64,000 nucleotides of DNA, taken from Thalassotalea sp. Lineage in GTDB: Bacteria > Pseudomonadota > Gammaproteobacteria > Enterobacterales > Alteromonadaceae. Positions 37,950-48,146 of this stretch are shown here, one piece after another; position 1 is the first letter of the stretch, and every line of letters begins with the position of its first letter. The stretch is from positions 1 to 64,000 of the forward strand of contig JAQWHD010000040.1 of assembly GCA_029237915.1 (NCBI GenBank). The letters are read 5' to 3'. The notes beneath the pieces were generated by a model. It had not been told where the DNA came from. It ran no database searches and saw nothing but the letters and a program-made list of their open reading frames with translations. The translations under genes and the position numbers were made by a program.

Positions 37950-40601
37950 TTATAGCGTACGCTTAACTTCAACAGTTTCGAATACTTCGATTTGGTCACC
38001 AACTCTAACGTCATTATAGTTCTTAACACCGATACCACATTCAGTATCTTTGCGAACTTCTTGAGCGTCATCTTTAAAGCGACGAAGTGACTCTAATTCA
38101 CCTTCATAAATTACCACGTTATCACGTAATACACGGATTGGTGCGCTACGTTTGATAATACCTTCGGTAACCATACAACCAGCGATAGCGCCAATCTTAG
38201 GTGATTTAAATACTTCACGTACTTGTGCAAGACCAATGATTTCTTGTTTAAATTCTGGAGCAAGCATACCGCTCATTGCAGATTTAACTTCATCGATAAG
38301 TGCATAAATAACACTGTAGTAACGTAAGTCTAGGTTTTCTGATTCGATAACTTTACGAGCAGAAGCATCTGCACGAACGTTAAAACCAACTACGATAGCA
38401 TTTGATGCTGCAGCAAGAGAGGCATCAGTTTCGGTAATACCACCTACACCAGAGCCTACAATCTTAACCTTAACTTCTTCAGTAGAAAGACCAACTAATG
38501 AATCAGAAATTGCTTCAAGTGAACCTTGAACATCTGATTTAATTACTAAGTTTAACTCTGAAACCTCACCAGTTTCCATAGAAGAGAACATGTTCTCTAA
38601 TTTAGACTTCTGTTGACGAGCAAGTTTCACATCACGGAATTTACCTTGACGGAATAATGCAACTTCACGAGCTTTCTTCTCATCTTTAACAACGGTAGCT
38701 TCATCACCTGATTGTGGTACACCACTTAAACCAAGGATTTCTACAGGGATAGAAGGACCAGCAGATGTAATAGCTTTACCATTCTCATCACGCATAGCAC
38801 GTACACGTCCGTATTCTAAACCACAAAGTACGATATCGCCTTGCTTCAATGTACCTTGTTGAACAAGAACAGTAGCAACAGGACCGCGTCCTTTATCAAG
38901 TTTAGATTCAACAACAACACCGTTTGCCATTTTATCAACAACAGCGGTTAATTCTAATACTTCGGCTTGTAGTAAGATTGCATCTAAAAGCTCATCAGTA
39001 CCTAAACCAGTTTTAGCTGATACGTGAACGAATTGAACGTCGCCGCCCCATTCTTCAGATAATACGCCATGTTGAGATAACTCACTACGAACGCGTTCAG
39101 TATCAACACCTTCTTTATCCATTTTGTTAACAGCGATAATAATTGGCACTTCAGATGCTTTAGCATGCTGAATAGCTTCAACTGTTTGTGGCATTACACC
39201 ATCATCGGCAGCAACAACAATAATTACGATATCTGTAGCTTTAGCACCACGAGAACGCATTGCAGTAAAGGCAGCATGACCAGGAGTATCAAGGAAAGTA
39301 ACCATACCATGGCCAGTTTCTACGTGATAAGCACCGATATGCTGAGTAATACCACCAGCTTCGCCGTCAGCTACTTTCGCTTTACGAATGTAATCTAGTA
39401 ATGATGTTTTACCATGGTCAACGTGACCCATGATAGTAACAACTGGTGCACGAGTAATTTCAGCACCAACATTACCACGATCTTCAAGAACAGCATCTTC
39501 AAGAGCGTTTTCGTTAACTAAAACAACGTTATGACCCATTTCTTCAACAACTAATGCTGCAGTTTCTTGGTCGATAACTTGGTTGATAGTTGCCATTGCG
39601 CCCATCTTAAACATAGCTTTAACAACTGCTGCGCCTTTAACTGCCATTTTATCGGCTAGTTCAGCAACAGAAATAGTTTCGCCAATGCGAATTTCACGTT
39701 CAACCGCTTTCGCAGGTTTAGTGAAACCATGTTGTAAAGATGTTGGTGCATTCAAAGATGGCTTGCCTTTACCACGACTGCGGCTTGAGCGGTCATCTCT
39801 TTTATTTGATTTTTTCTTACGACGACGACGTCCAGCTTCGTCCTGCGCATCAACTTTATCTTCAGCTTCTTGTGCGTATTTAGAAGATGTTACGTGAACA
39901 ACTTCTTTTTCTTTTTTCTTACGCTCAGCTTCTTGCTCTTTCCAACGTTCAGAGTTTTCTTCAGCAAGTTTCTTAGCAGCTTCAGCAGAAGCTAAAGCTT
40001 CTTCTTCAGCTTTAGCAGCAGCTTCTTTTTCTTGTGCTAAACGAATCTTTTTCTCTTCTTCGTTTTCTTGCTTAGGAGCTACTGGCGCTTCTTTAGCTTT
40101 TGCTTGAGCAGCGGCTTTAGCACGTTCTTTAGCTTCTGCATCAGCAGCAGCTTTTGCTGCAGCTTTTGCTTTATTTTCAGCATCAAGTTTAGCTTTCGCT
40201 TCAGCTGCCGCTTTCGCGTCTTCTGCAGCTTGAGCTTCAGCGGCGATACGAGCTTCTTCAGCGGCTTTAGCTTCAGCTTCAGCTTGAGCTTTAAGCTCAA
40301 CGTCGCTTGCTTTAACGTAAGTACGTTTTTTACGAACTTCTACTTGAACTTGTTTAGCTTTGCTACCAGAGCCAACAGAAAGTGTAGATTTCGTTTTACG
40401 GTTTAATGTCATACGTTGAGGCTTACCCTCAGTATCATCACCGTGCTGCTTTTTAAGGTGTACTAGCAAGCTTTCTTTTTCTTGCTCAGTTACGCTATCA
40501 CTAGCGCTCTTTTTAATACCTGCATCCGCTAACTGGCTCAATAAACGAGTTTCGTCAGTGCCAATTTCGCTAGCAAGTTGTTTTACTGTTACATCTGTCA
40601 T
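37950..40601 (-). CDS. infB: Translation initiation factor IF-2
   Basis: GTPase that brings initiator tRNA to the 30S subunit. The 883 residues have an N-terminal IF2_N module ([19 protein letters not shown]), a long Ala/Lys/Glu-rich coiled segment (about 90-250), a basic Arg/Lys cluster ([21 protein letters not shown]), and a second IF2_N module. The G domain has [17 protein letters not shown] and NKMDKEG, followed by domains II-IV. The repetitive Ala/Glu region also creates long open frames on other strands. It lies 24 bp after nusA. Confidence 0.98.
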   Translation of the reverse strand: MTDVTVKQLASEIGTDETRLLSQLADAGIKKSASDSVTEQEKESLLVHLKKQHGDDTEGKPQRMTLNRKTKSTLSVGSGSKAKQVQVEVRKKRTYVKASDVELKAQAEAEAKAAEEARIAAEAQAAEDAKAAAEAKAKLDAENKAKAAAKAAADAEAKERAKAAAQAKAKEAPVAPKQENEEEKKIRLAQEKEAAAKAEEEALASAEAAKKLAEENSERWKEQEAERKKKEKEVVHVTSSKYAQEAEDKVDAQDEAGRRRRKKKSNKRDDRSSRSRGKGKPSLNAPTSLQHGFTKPAKAVEREIRIGETISVAELADKMAVKGAAVVKAMFKMGAMATINQVIDQETAALVVEEMGHNVVLVNENALEDAVLEDRGNVGAEITRAPVVTIMGHVDHGKTSLLDYIRKAKVADGEAGGITQHIGAYHVETGHGMVTFLDTPGHAAFTAMRSRGAKATDIVIIVVAADDGVMPQTVEAIQHAKASEVPIIIAVNKMDKEGVDTERVRSELSQHGVLSEEWGGDVQFVHVSAKTGLGTDELLDAILLQAEVLELTAVVDKMANGVVVESKLDKGRGPVATVLVQQGTLKQGDIVLCGLEYGRVRAMRDENGKAITSAGPSIPVEILGLSGVPQSGDEATVVKDEKKAREVALFRQGKFRDVKLARQQKSKLENMFSSMETGEVSELNLVIKSDVQGSLEAISDSLVGLSTEEVKVKIVGSGVGGITETDASLAAASNAIVVGFNVRADASARKVIESENLDLRYYSVIYALIDEVKSAMSGMLAPEFKQEIIGLAQVREVFKSPKIGAIAGCMVTEGIIKRSAPIRVLRDNVVIYEGELESLRRFKDDAQEVRKDTECGIGVKNYNDVRVGDQIEVFETVEVKRTL

Positions 40602-40625
40602 TTAATTCTTTCTCCTTGCTAGAGC

Positions 40626-42125
40626 TTACTCTTCATTGAACCAGCAAATATTACGTGCTGCCATAATTAGCTCGCCCGCTTGCTCTTCGTTAAGCTCTTC
40701 GATATCAGCGATATCATCTACGCCTTGCTCTGCTAAGTCTTCAAGAGTGATAACACCACGGCTTGCTAATACAAACGCTAAATGTTTTTCCATTCCTTCA
40801 AGATTTAATAAATCTTCTGCAGGCTCTGCACTTTCTAAGGTTTCTTCTGAAGCTAATGCTTGAGTCGTTAACGCTGCTTTTGCACGTTCACGTAACTCTT
40901 CAACGGTGTCTTCATCTAAACCATCAATTTCTAATAACTCTGCCATAGGTACGTATGCGATTTCTTCAAGAGTAGAGAACCCTTCTTCAACAAGCATAGT
41001 GGCAAAATCTTCATCTAAATCTAATTTTTCAGTGAATAATGAAAGTACTTTATCATTTTCAGCTTCATGCTTAGACTTCATGTCTTCAACAGTCATCACG
41101 TTTAATTCCCAACCAGTTAATTGGCTAGCTAAACGGATGTTTTGACCACTCTTACCGATGGCCATGGCTAAATTGCCTTCTTCTACAGCGATATCCATCG
41201 AGTTAGTGTCTTCATCGACAATAATTGATGCAACTTCTGCAGGAGCCATAGCATTGATAACGTACTGTGCAGCGTTGTCATCAAATAATACGATATCAAC
41301 ACGTTCACCAGCTAATTCGCTAGAAACCGCTTGTACACGTGAGCCACGCATACCAACACAAGCACCGACAGGGTCAATACGTTTGTCATTTGATTTAACA
41401 GCTATTTTAGCGCGGCTACCAGGATCACGAGCAGCACCCTTTATTTCCAACATTTCTTCACCAATTTCTGGTACTTCAACGCGGAATAATTCAATTAGCA
41501 TTTCAGGGTTAGCACGACTCATAAATAATTGTGCGCCACGTGCTTCTGGTTTAATTTCAAACAATAAACCACGAACACGATCACCTGGACGGAACACTTC
41601 ACGAGGAAGCATTTCATCACGGAAAATAACAGCTTCTGCATTATTACCTAAATCAAGTACAACGCTTTCACGGTTAGCTTTCTTAACCACACCAGTGATG
41701 ATCTCACCAAGTTGGTCTTCATATTCTTCAACAACTTTAGCACGCTCAGCTTCACGAACTTTTTGTACAATTACTTGTTTAGCTGTTTGCGTAGTAATAC
41801 GGTCAAATTTAACCGATTCAATTTGGTCTTCTGAATAATCACCAGGTTGAATTTCTGGGTTATCGTATTGAGCCGCAGCTAAACCGATTTCAGCGTAAGG
41901 GTTTTCAACACCACCTTCTTCGCTATCATCAACAACTAACCAGCGACGGAATGTATCGAACTCGCCAGAGATACGGTCAATTTCAACACGAACGATGATT
42001 TCACCTTCGTATTTCTTTTTTGTTGCTGTTTCTAGGGCTACTTCCATCGCCTCAAAAATCTTTTCACGTGGTAGATCTTTTTCGTTAGAAACCGCATCTA
42101 CAACTAGTAATATTTCCTTACTCAT
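40626..42125 (-). CDS. nusA: Transcription termination/antitermination factor NusA
   Basis: RNA polymerase elongation factor of 499 residues. Order: N-terminal domain ([19 protein letters not shown]), S1 domain ([21 protein letters not shown]), two KH modules ([19 protein letters not shown] and [22 protein letters not shown]), then two acidic helix-hairpin-helix repeats as in E. coli NusA ([24 protein letters not shown] and a shorter [23 protein letters not shown]). It lies 27 bp after rimP. NusA may also act on the operon leader. Confidence 0.98.
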   Translation of the reverse strand: MSKEILLVVDAVSNEKDLPREKIFEAMEVALETATKKKYEGEIIVRVEIDRISGEFDTFRRWLVVDDSEEGGVENPYAEIGLAAAQYDNPEIQPGDYSEDQIESVKFDRITTQTAKQVIVQKVREAERAKVVEEYEDQLGEIITGVVKKANRESVVLDLGNNAEAVIFRDEMLPREVFRPGDRVRGLLFEIKPEARGAQLFMSRANPEMLIELFRVEVPEIGEEMLEIKGAARDPGSRAKIAVKSNDKRIDPVGACVGMRGSRVQAVSSELAGERVDIVLFDDNAAQYVINAMAPAEVASIIVDEDTNSMDIAVEEGNLAMAIGKSGQNIRLASQLTGWELNVMTVEDMKSKHEAENDKVLSLFTEKLDLDEDFATMLVEEGFSTLEEIAYVPMAELLEIDGLDEDTVEELRERAKAALTTQALASEETLESAEPAEDLLNLEGMEKHLAFVLASRGVITLEDLAEQGVDDIADIEELNEEQAGELIMAARNICWFNEE

Positions 42126-42152
42126 CCTTTTAAGCCTCGCTTCTTAATACTG

Positions 42153-42608
42153 CTATAATTTTGCTACAAGGTTAGCCTTGTCTACATTGCCAAGAGGCAA
42201 CTCATAATCTTCACCGTCAACGACAACTACTAATGTGTCACCTTCAACAGCTTCTAATAAGCCTTTAAACTTACGGCGACCATTTTGTGGCATACCAAGT
42301 TTAACTTCTATTGTTTCACCCACTACCGCTAGATAATGAGCTTTTTCAAATAATGGTTTATCTACACCTGGAGATGATACTTCCAAGTTGTATTCTGAAC
42401 TAATTGGGTCTTCAACATCTAAAATTGCACTTACTTGACGCGATACGTCAGCACAATTATCAACGTCGATACCGTTTTCATGATCGATATACAAACGTAA
42501 TACTGAATTATTGCCTGCACTAATAAACTCAATGCCTAACAATTCCACACCTGTCATCTCAACAGATGGACGTAACATTTCAGTTAATTTTTGTTCAAAA
42601 TTGCTCAA
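42153..42608 (-). CDS. rimP: Ribosome maturation factor RimP
   Basis: 30S maturation factor, 151 residues, first gene of the rimP-nusA-infB-rbfA-truB unit. The sequence begins (M)SNFEQKLTEMLRPSVEMTGVELLGIEFI, colinear with E. coli RimP. The start codon is TTG at 42608, with GGAG 7 nt upstream; a GTG 4 nt earlier is in another frame. The rare start suggests limited translation. It is preceded by a long leader with two terminator-like hairpins. Confidence 0.95.
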   Translation of the reverse strand: MSNFEQKLTEMLRPSVEMTGVELLGIEFISAGNNSVLRLYIDHENGIDVDNCADVSRQVSAILDVEDPISSEYNLEVSSPGVDKPLFEKAHYLAVVGETIEVKLGMPQNGRRKFKGLLEAVEGDTLVVVVDGEDYELPLGNVDKANLVAKL

Positions 42609-42624
42609 TCACTTTCTCCAAAAA

Positions 42625-42648
42625 CAAAAAAAGGGCTTTCAGCCCATT
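42625..42648 (-). terminator. Terminator-like hairpin just before rimP
   Basis: ATGGGCTGAAAGCCC followed by seven T on the minus strand, about 15 nt before the rimP ribosome site. Transcripts must read through or be antiterminated to express rimP-nusA-infB. Confidence 0.7.
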
Positions 42649-42716
42649 AAAAATACCAATGACTTCATTGATATGAATCCATAAGCTCATTCGAATTATA
42701 AACCTTCAAATACGAA

Positions 42717-42740
42717 AAAGCCCCTTTAACATGGGGCTTT
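42717..42740 (-). terminator. Second terminator-like hairpin in the rimP leader
   Basis: AAAGCCCC pairs with GGGGCTTT (8-bp stem, 8-nt loop), then TTC. Lies about 110 nt before rimP. Confidence 0.6.
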
Positions 42741-42917
42741 GCAAATGAACCCCTTGTGTAACCAATACTAGATAAAATCTTGGTAATGGCAACGTGAAAT
42801 ACTGAAATTATTTACCTTAGAGTTGTAGGCTAAATAAGATTTCACGTCAAAGCGAGCGAATTATATATCGACTTAACAAAAATCGCAATAAAAACCTTTG
42901 TTAAAAAGGAAGTTTAT

Positions 42918-43775
42918 CTATTGCTTGTGTACATTAACCGCCTTAAATTTTTGCATAAAATCTACTAACAAGTTTTGATTACCAACATCATTAAATGTGG
43001 CTATATGACCACCTTGATAACTTAAAAATGCTTTTGGTTGCTTTGCTTTTGCAAGTAACTTTTTACCAAACTCATAAGGTATCACTTGATCTTGCGTACC
43101 ATGAATTATCAATAATGGCGTTGGACTAATCTTTTGTACCACATCGATTAAGTCATAATCTGTTGGCATAGTCCAAGAGGCAGGATATTGGAATAACCAA
43201 GTAAGCCAATTATCACTAGCAATATGACGTGCTATATCAGCATAAGAAGTAAAACCCGCATCTAAAATAACTGCCGAGAGTTTGTCACGCATTTCCGGTT
43301 GGGTTGCCACCAAATAACCGGACATCGACGCGCCAAGGCTTTGCCCTAGTAAATAGATAGGCTTTTGTTGTACGCTTGGCTGCTTAATGAGCCAACTAAA
43401 GCCAGCGTTAATATCATGAAAAACATCTGGAATAAGAGGCTCACCGGTAGATTTACCATAACCACGATAATCAATTAAAAATACTTGATAGCCTCGCTCG
43501 GGCAACCAATAAACACTACGTAAATGAGTACTGATATTTTGCGCATTACCATGTAAAAAATACACAGTGCCCTTTACTTCTGCATTATCATTAACCGGTA
43601 AAAACCAACCATGTAAAGCCACATCCTCAGACACTTTAATATTGACGTCTTGGTAGATTACACCTACATCGGTAGGAGTTCTTACCAATTGTTTTTCAGG
43701 ATAAAAGAATAAAGTAGAGCAACCACTTAATATTAATATCATTAAGCATAGCAAGACTCGCTTTACGTTTACCAT
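42918..43775 (-). CDS. Alpha/beta hydrolase lipoprotein
   Basis: 285 residues with a lipoprotein signal (LLCLMILILSGCST, Cys near 20). The alpha/beta hydrolase fold shows the oxyanion segment VYFLHGNAQNISTHL, the nucleophile elbow LLGQSLGAS, the acid in HGTQDQVIP and the final His in YQGGHIATF, so a serine-hydrolase triad is intact. It resembles the BEM46/YfhR-type group whose substrates are unknown. Its start abuts the stop of the DUF4105 gene (TAAATG), so the two are probably coupled. Confidence 0.88.
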   Translation of the reverse strand: MVNVKRVLLCLMILILSGCSTLFFYPEKQLVRTPTDVGVIYQDVNIKVSEDVALHGWFLPVNDNAEVKGTVYFLHGNAQNISTHLRSVYWLPERGYQVFLIDYRGYGKSTGEPLIPDVFHDINAGFSWLIKQPSVQQKPIYLLGQSLGASMSGYLVATQPEMRDKLSAVILDAGFTSYADIARHIASDNWLTWLFQYPASWTMPTDYDLIDVVQKISPTPLLIIHGTQDQVIPYEFGKKLLAKAKQPKAFLSYQGGHIATFNDVGNQNLLVDFMQKFKAVNVHKQ

Positions 43776-45662
43776 TTAAAAGTAAACTCTAGCTGACAAG
43801 CCAAACTCATCATAATCTACATCGTCATTATTATTGCGTTTAGCGTGAATTCTTATTGCATACTCACTACTAACGGCAATACTGTGCTCAAATTGATAGC
43901 CGATGCGGGTAATACCATCAATAAATACCTGCTGAGATATTTTGAATATTGATTTACCTAATGGCGAAGTTAATAAGTAGCCCGCTTCAATACCAGGAGC
44001 AACAGACCAGTTATTATCTAAACCTTCATTGTATTCCACTCGACCTGTGGCCATAAAATATAAGCGGTCTTCGGGGAATAACTCCCAGCTAACACCACCA
44101 CCGCCACTTGCTTGCACGGCTAAGTCTTCTTCTTGCTGGTACCAATGACGCTCTATGCCAATATTGGCTTGCCATGACCATGGAGCAAAGTAATCTTTTC
44201 TTGGTGATAATGACGTAATATCGAGCAATTCAGCTTTTTGTAATTGCACAGAGTCATCAACGACACGTAAAGTTATTGTCCCCATATTTAATGACATGCC
44301 ATTATCATAGCCATCAATATTATCGAGTAAGTCGTGGTAACTGGCGCGGTAAGTAATATCAGTAAAGATCTCATCATTACTTTCACCGACTTGCACAGAC
44401 ATCATCGTGGTCTCATGACCTAAATCCGGCCTAAATGGTTGCTCTGGCTCTGGCGGTAAAATACTAGAATGCTTGCGGATCATTTTAAGTAATTGAAAAC
44501 TGCGCTTCGATACTTCAGGCGAACGTTCTTCTTTATTGGTTAAATAGCGAATGAGACGATAACTTGCATGAACAATTTTTTGTTGCTGTTCAATACTTAG
44601 TTCTTTAAATTCATCCGTTTCTCGGACATTGATATCTTCAGACAAGTTTACTGCTAACGTTCTATTTGCTTTGGGCAAATGATTTAATTGATTATCTAAA
44701 TGAGTTCGATGTGATGGGCGATAATGAACTTCACCATCTACAAGGCCTTTGTCACGAACTACTCTGATGGTGTCAATAGGGATAACTACACCTGGAAACT
44801 CTGCCATCAGATTACTGCTCGGTCTTGCTATATCAATTAGCTCGAGTAAGCGATAGGCACAGTTTTCATCAAAGAAATAATAATCAAAGTTTATGCCTCT
44901 AAGCTCCCACACATGAGCAAGCATAAGATCAACTTCATCAGGCGTTAGATTTAACTTGTACTCCCACAAATCTCTATTTTCAGCACGGTTATATTCTTTG
45001 ATTTTTTCAAAATAAGGATTCGATGCAAAGTTACCTGGATAACCACCGCCTAATCCTTTAATGGTATAAGCTAAGCTGTTTACATCAGGAGGAATGTTGG
45101 CACCAAAATTTATCGCATGCGATAAATAGGTAGAATGCTTTTCAACGTTGTATGGGTCAAAGCGAATAAATGTATGACCATACATAGACGATGGGCTATT
45201 AAGTTGGCTTGATGCATAAACCATAACCACCGATTCGGTATTTAAGTCTTTGCGCCATTCATCATATTCAGCACAATCGGTATTGGGCAAGCTATTAATA
45301 ACTTCAGGTAGTTGTGTTGCTAACCACTTTTTTCGAGCAGGAAAAAGACACTGAGAGTTAGCTTCATTTTTAAAAGCCTTGAGTGTGGCGATAAATTCCG
45401 CCTGTGGATCAAACTTACCGTTATCAGCAAAAAAGAAACGATCATCATCAACAAAGCTTTCTACATCACCTTCGTTTATATCACCTTTGTAATAAAGTAA
45501 TTTTAACCAAAGAGGATCACTAGCAACCGCTTGTTGTTTAGCAGAAAGAAAAACAGCTTGTTTAGTAACAATTGTTGGGGTGGTTGAGTTCGCTTCAGGT
45601 TCGGCTTGTACAAAAAACACCATACCCCACACAGCACAAAGAGAGGCTAATTGTTTTTTCAT
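43776..45662 (-). CDS. DUF4105 family envelope protein
   Basis: 628 residues with a signal peptide (MKKQLASLCAVWGMVFFVQAEPEA). The middle has the DUF4105/Lnb-N-terminal type block: VMVYASSQLNSPSSMYGHTFIRFDP, ENRDLWEYKLNLTPDEVDLMLAHVWEL, and FDYYFFDENCAYRLLELID, with conserved His and Cys that suggest a papain-like (NlpC/P60-related) fold. The last 200 residues alternate like outer-membrane beta strands and end in an aromatic residue (ARVYF). Function is unknown. It probably forms an operon with the abutting hydrolase. Confidence 0.85.
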   Translation of the reverse strand: MKKQLASLCAVWGMVFFVQAEPEANSTTPTIVTKQAVFLSAKQQAVASDPLWLKLLYYKGDINEGDVESFVDDDRFFFADNGKFDPQAEFIATLKAFKNEANSQCLFPARKKWLATQLPEVINSLPNTDCAEYDEWRKDLNTESVVMVYASSQLNSPSSMYGHTFIRFDPYNVEKHSTYLSHAINFGANIPPDVNSLAYTIKGLGGGYPGNFASNPYFEKIKEYNRAENRDLWEYKLNLTPDEVDLMLAHVWELRGINFDYYFFDENCAYRLLELIDIARPSSNLMAEFPGVVIPIDTIRVVRDKGLVDGEVHYRPSHRTHLDNQLNHLPKANRTLAVNLSEDINVRETDEFKELSIEQQQKIVHASYRLIRYLTNKEERSPEVSKRSFQLLKMIRKHSSILPPEPEQPFRPDLGHETTMMSVQVGESNDEIFTDITYRASYHDLLDNIDGYDNGMSLNMGTITLRVVDDSVQLQKAELLDITSLSPRKDYFAPWSWQANIGIERHWYQQEEDLAVQASGGGGVSWELFPEDRLYFMATGRVEYNEGLDNNWSVAPGIEAGYLLTSPLGKSIFKISQQVFIDGITRIGYQFEHSIAVSSEYAIRIHAKRNNNDDVDYDEFGLSARVYF

Positions 45663-45737
45663 AAATTCATTAATACCGATTTATAGTTTTTATTTTAAGA
45701 CTAACCAAGCAAGTAATTAAACAAGTGGCTAATTAGT

Positions 45738-45773
45738 AACGCCAACATTAACGCTAACATTAACGCTAACATT
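45738..45773. repeat. 12-bp tandem repeat, three copies
   Basis: AACGCCAACATT, AACGCTAACATT, AACGCTAACATT in a row, in the gap between the DUF4105 and DUF3015 genes. Similar 12-bp duplications occur at 25789-25830. Confidence 0.8.
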
Positions 45774-45798
45774 ACTTTTACATTAATTTAAGCAAAAT

Positions 45799-45823
45799 AA
45801 AAGGGGCTAATAAGCCCCTTTTT
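45799..45823 (-). terminator. Intrinsic terminator of the DUF3015 gene
   Basis: AAAAGGGGCT pairs with AGCCCCTTTT with a short loop and T-runs on both strands, 18 bp after the stop. Confidence 0.85.
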
Positions 45824-45840
45824 AGAATTTCAAATAAAAA

Positions 45841-46329
45841 TTATTGTGCGACAGTGTATTTCGCTAATTTTTCATCTTCTTCCATCACTGTAAACATAGT
45901 AGCAACAACGTGCTCTGTAGTTACATCTTCAGAAGGGAACATACGGTCAAAGTTAGTATGTAATGTACGGTTAAAGTTAGCACGGTCTTGCTCTTCAACA
46001 CCCATAGATACAGCAACAGCAGTCATTGCTTCACCGTCGCCACGAGCTACATCTTCAGAGAACTCGTCCATGATCATACTTACGTCAACCATTTCCTTAC
46101 CACCGTAAGAAAGAGCGCCAGTTGTAGAACAACCATTTGTACCAAAAGTCATACCGAAAGTAGCATTACCCGTAGAACCATTTGTTAATGAAGCCATAAT
46201 ATGCGACGGCGTACCCGTTTGGCCTTTAAATAACATGTTGCCCCAACCACAGTTAGGACCACCAGGAGCGCCAGCAAATGCTGATGATGACATAGTTAAT
46301 AAAGCTGCTGTAATTAAAATCTTTTTCAT
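45841..46329 (-). CDS. DUF3015 family secreted protein
   Basis: 162 residues from the ATG at 46329 (MKKILITAALLTMSSSAFAGAPGG), a clear signal peptide with cleavage after AFA; a longer frame to 46377 would hide it. The mature start GGPNCGWGNMLFKGQTGTPSHIMASLTNGSTGNATFGMTFGTNGCS is typical of DUF3015, with two cysteines likely joined by a disulfide. Function is unknown. It has its own terminator. Confidence 0.88.
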   Translation of the reverse strand: MKKILITAALLTMSSSAFAGAPGGPNCGWGNMLFKGQTGTPSHIMASLTNGSTGNATFGMTFGTNGCSTTGALSYGGKEMVDVSMIMDEFSEDVARGDGEAMTAVAVSMGVEEQDRANFNRTLHTNFDRMFPSEDVTTEHVVATMFTVMEEDEKLAKYTVAQ

Positions 46330-46676
46330 AAGGATATTCCCTGTAAGGTCATTATTGTTAAAGTTTTTGCTTTGCAAGCATATGATTCACATCATAAAAA
46401 CCACTTAACGTAGAAGCAGTTAAATTAACTGTAGTACACCTTTAACAAAATTGAAACACTTAATTGATTATTTTTTAACTACCTTATTGATAGTTATAAA
46501 ATTTATTGCAACACATAGTATTTATGCCTCACAGAGCTATCTATGACAGGCACACAGGTGCCCCACATAAGCCTTACGCAAACTTTACACAAAATTTACA
46601 CGCTTATTGTTTAATTATATTTAATCACTCATTACTATTAATTTAATAAAAACTTTATTCTTTAATAGGTTAAACA
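46330..46676. other. Gene-free interval upstream of the sulfatase cluster
   Basis: 347 bp of AT-rich DNA between the divergent DUF3015 gene and the first sulfatase. Contains GGCACACAGGTGCC-type dyad symmetry near 46550 and repeated TTTACAC boxes near 46580-46600, possible regulatory sites. I could not identify a convincing promoter. Confidence 0.4.
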
Positions 46677-48089
46677 ATGTTTATTCGTTTACTCACTTTC
46701 ATTAGCGTCTTTATTTGCGCAACAGCGCAAGCACAAGAACGCCCTAATATATTATTTATTGGAGTGGATGATTTGAAGCCGTTAATTGGTGCCTATGGGA
46801 TAAAAGAGGTTATCACCCCAAATTTAGATAAATTAGCTAATGAAAGTACGGTATTTCAACATGCTTACACACAATGGCCAGTATGCGGTCCATCACGAGC
46901 GAGTTTACTAACCGGATTGCGTCCTGAATCATCCGGTATTATGAATCTAAAAGATAAGCTACGCATCGTCAATCCAAATGTGGTGACTATGCCAGAGCTA
47001 TTTCGTAAAAATGGTTATTTCACAGCTGCATCGGGGAAGATATTTGACAGTCGTAATACTGATAGTAAAGCTGCTCAAGATGCACCTTCATGGTCGGTAG
47101 CCTACGAACTACCTAAGAAGAAAGTTGGTAAGCATATAAAGGATACTGATAAACGTCTTGCTGTACTTTCTATTGACGCGCTAGATAAAGACTTCTCTGA
47201 TGGCAGTATCTTACAGCGAGGTATTGATTTACTTGAACAAGCAGCTAAACAAGACAGTCCATTTTTTGTTGCTGTAGGCTTTGAAAAGCCACACCTACCA
47301 TTTACTTGCCCGAAAAAATACTTCGACTTATATGATCCTGCTAACTTACCTATTGCCCCGTTTCAAGATATGCCTAAAGGTGGCAAGCAAGAATATATTT
47401 CATTCAATAGCGGAGAATTAGTAAAAAGCTATCGTAAAAGCGTCGGGGTTAAATATGACGCCAATAATATTACCGAATCTGAACAACGCGGGTTATTACA
47501 TGGTTACTACGCATGTACCAGTTTTATTGATGCTCAGGTTGGTAAATTGATGGCAAAACTAGAAACAACCGGCCAAGCCGATAATACCATAGTTGTTTTC
47601 TGGGGCGACCATGGATTTCATTTAGGTGACCATGGTATGTGGGGCAAACACACAGCAATGGAGCAGGCATTAATAGTACCGTTATATTTTAAAGTACCAG
47701 GCGAAAAAGCTCAGATGGTTTCATCGGTTGCCGAATTGACTGATATTTTCCCTACCTTAGCTGAGTTAGCGGGTATTGAAACTCCAGAGCTTGAAGGGGT
47801 TAGCCAAGTTGCAGTTATTAGCGGTGAAAAATCTGCGGCTCGTGATGGAGCTATTAGTGTGTTCAAACGTATGAGTAGCCGCGTTTATTCAATGCGAACA
47901 GAGCGCTACCGCTATAGCGAATGGATAAACGTAAAAACCCGCAATGTCGAATATACCGAACTATATGATTTAGAAAATGATCCTCTTGAAAAAGTGAATT
48001 TAGCTACACAAGCAACAAGTAGTAAGAATTTAGCACAATTAGCAAAACAATTACGCGCTAATAGCAAGGGTTTAAAGCTTTTAAACTAA
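46677..48089 (+). CDS. Sulfatase, iduronate-2-sulfatase-like (S1 family)
   Basis: Type I sulfatase removing sulfate esters from a carbohydrate. The 470 residues begin with a signal peptide (MFIRLLTFISVFICATAQAQ), so the enzyme is exported. Metal-site residues start at VDDLKP (D31, D32). The catalytic motif VCGPSRASLLTG puts the formylglycine-forming cysteine at C70. WGDHGFHLGDHGMWGKH (about 306-322) is the second metal and sulfate site; it and the IGAYG segment are typical of iduronate-2-sulfatase-like members. It is first of four same-strand genes (46677-53374). The true substrate cannot be read, and no maturase is in the window. Confidence 0.92.
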   Translation: MFIRLLTFISVFICATAQAQERPNILFIGVDDLKPLIGAYGIKEVITPNLDKLANESTVFQHAYTQWPVCGPSRASLLTGLRPESSGIMNLKDKLRIVNPNVVTMPELFRKNGYFTAASGKIFDSRNTDSKAAQDAPSWSVAYELPKKKVGKHIKDTDKRLAVLSIDALDKDFSDGSILQRGIDLLEQAAKQDSPFFVAVGFEKPHLPFTCPKKYFDLYDPANLPIAPFQDMPKGGKQEYISFNSGELVKSYRKSVGVKYDANNITESEQRGLLHGYYACTSFIDAQVGKLMAKLETTGQADNTIVVFWGDHGFHLGDHGMWGKHTAMEQALIVPLYFKVPGEKAQMVSSVAELTDIFPTLAELAGIETPELEGVSQVAVISGEKSAARDGAISVFKRMSSRVYSMRTERYRYSEWINVKTRNVEYTELYDLENDPLEKVNLATQATSSKNLAQLAKQLRANSKGLKLLN

Positions 48090-48146
48090 TGCTTAACTGA
48101 CTCTTAAAAATATAAAATAATAATAAAACCTCTAATAGGACGTTTA

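Larger units (their letters stand above)
42609..42917 (-). promoter_or_regulatory. Promoter and long attenuator-like leader of rimP-nusA-infB
   Basis: Minus-strand promoter: TTGCGA (42883-42888), a 17-bp spacer, TATAAT (42860-42865), start near 42853, hence about 245 nt of leader. It contains ACGTGAAAT...ATTTCACGT arms (42839-42847 and about 42790-42798), a terminator-like hairpin at 42717-42740 (AAAGCCCC with GGGGCTTT plus T-run) and a second at 42625-42648 (GGGCT with AGCCC, then seven T). No tRNA-Met gene is seen, although metY occupies this place in E. coli. An upstream GGGG (42750-42753) could compete with the first terminator stem; that is only a suggestion. Confidence 0.65.

Noticed and set aside
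40068..40406. Ser/Phe-rich plus-strand frame and a Lys/Leu-rich minus-strand frame in infB
   Set aside because: Both are shadows of the repetitive Ala/Glu/Lys region of IF-2; no start signals.
41158..41838. 226-codon plus-strand frame across nusA
   Set aside because: Antisense of conserved nusA KH/S1 sequence, low-complexity Ser/Thr content, no ribosome site.
42650..42900. Initiator tRNA (metY) upstream of rimP
   Set aside because: No cloverleaf or anticodon CAT context could be found on the minus strand; only hairpins.
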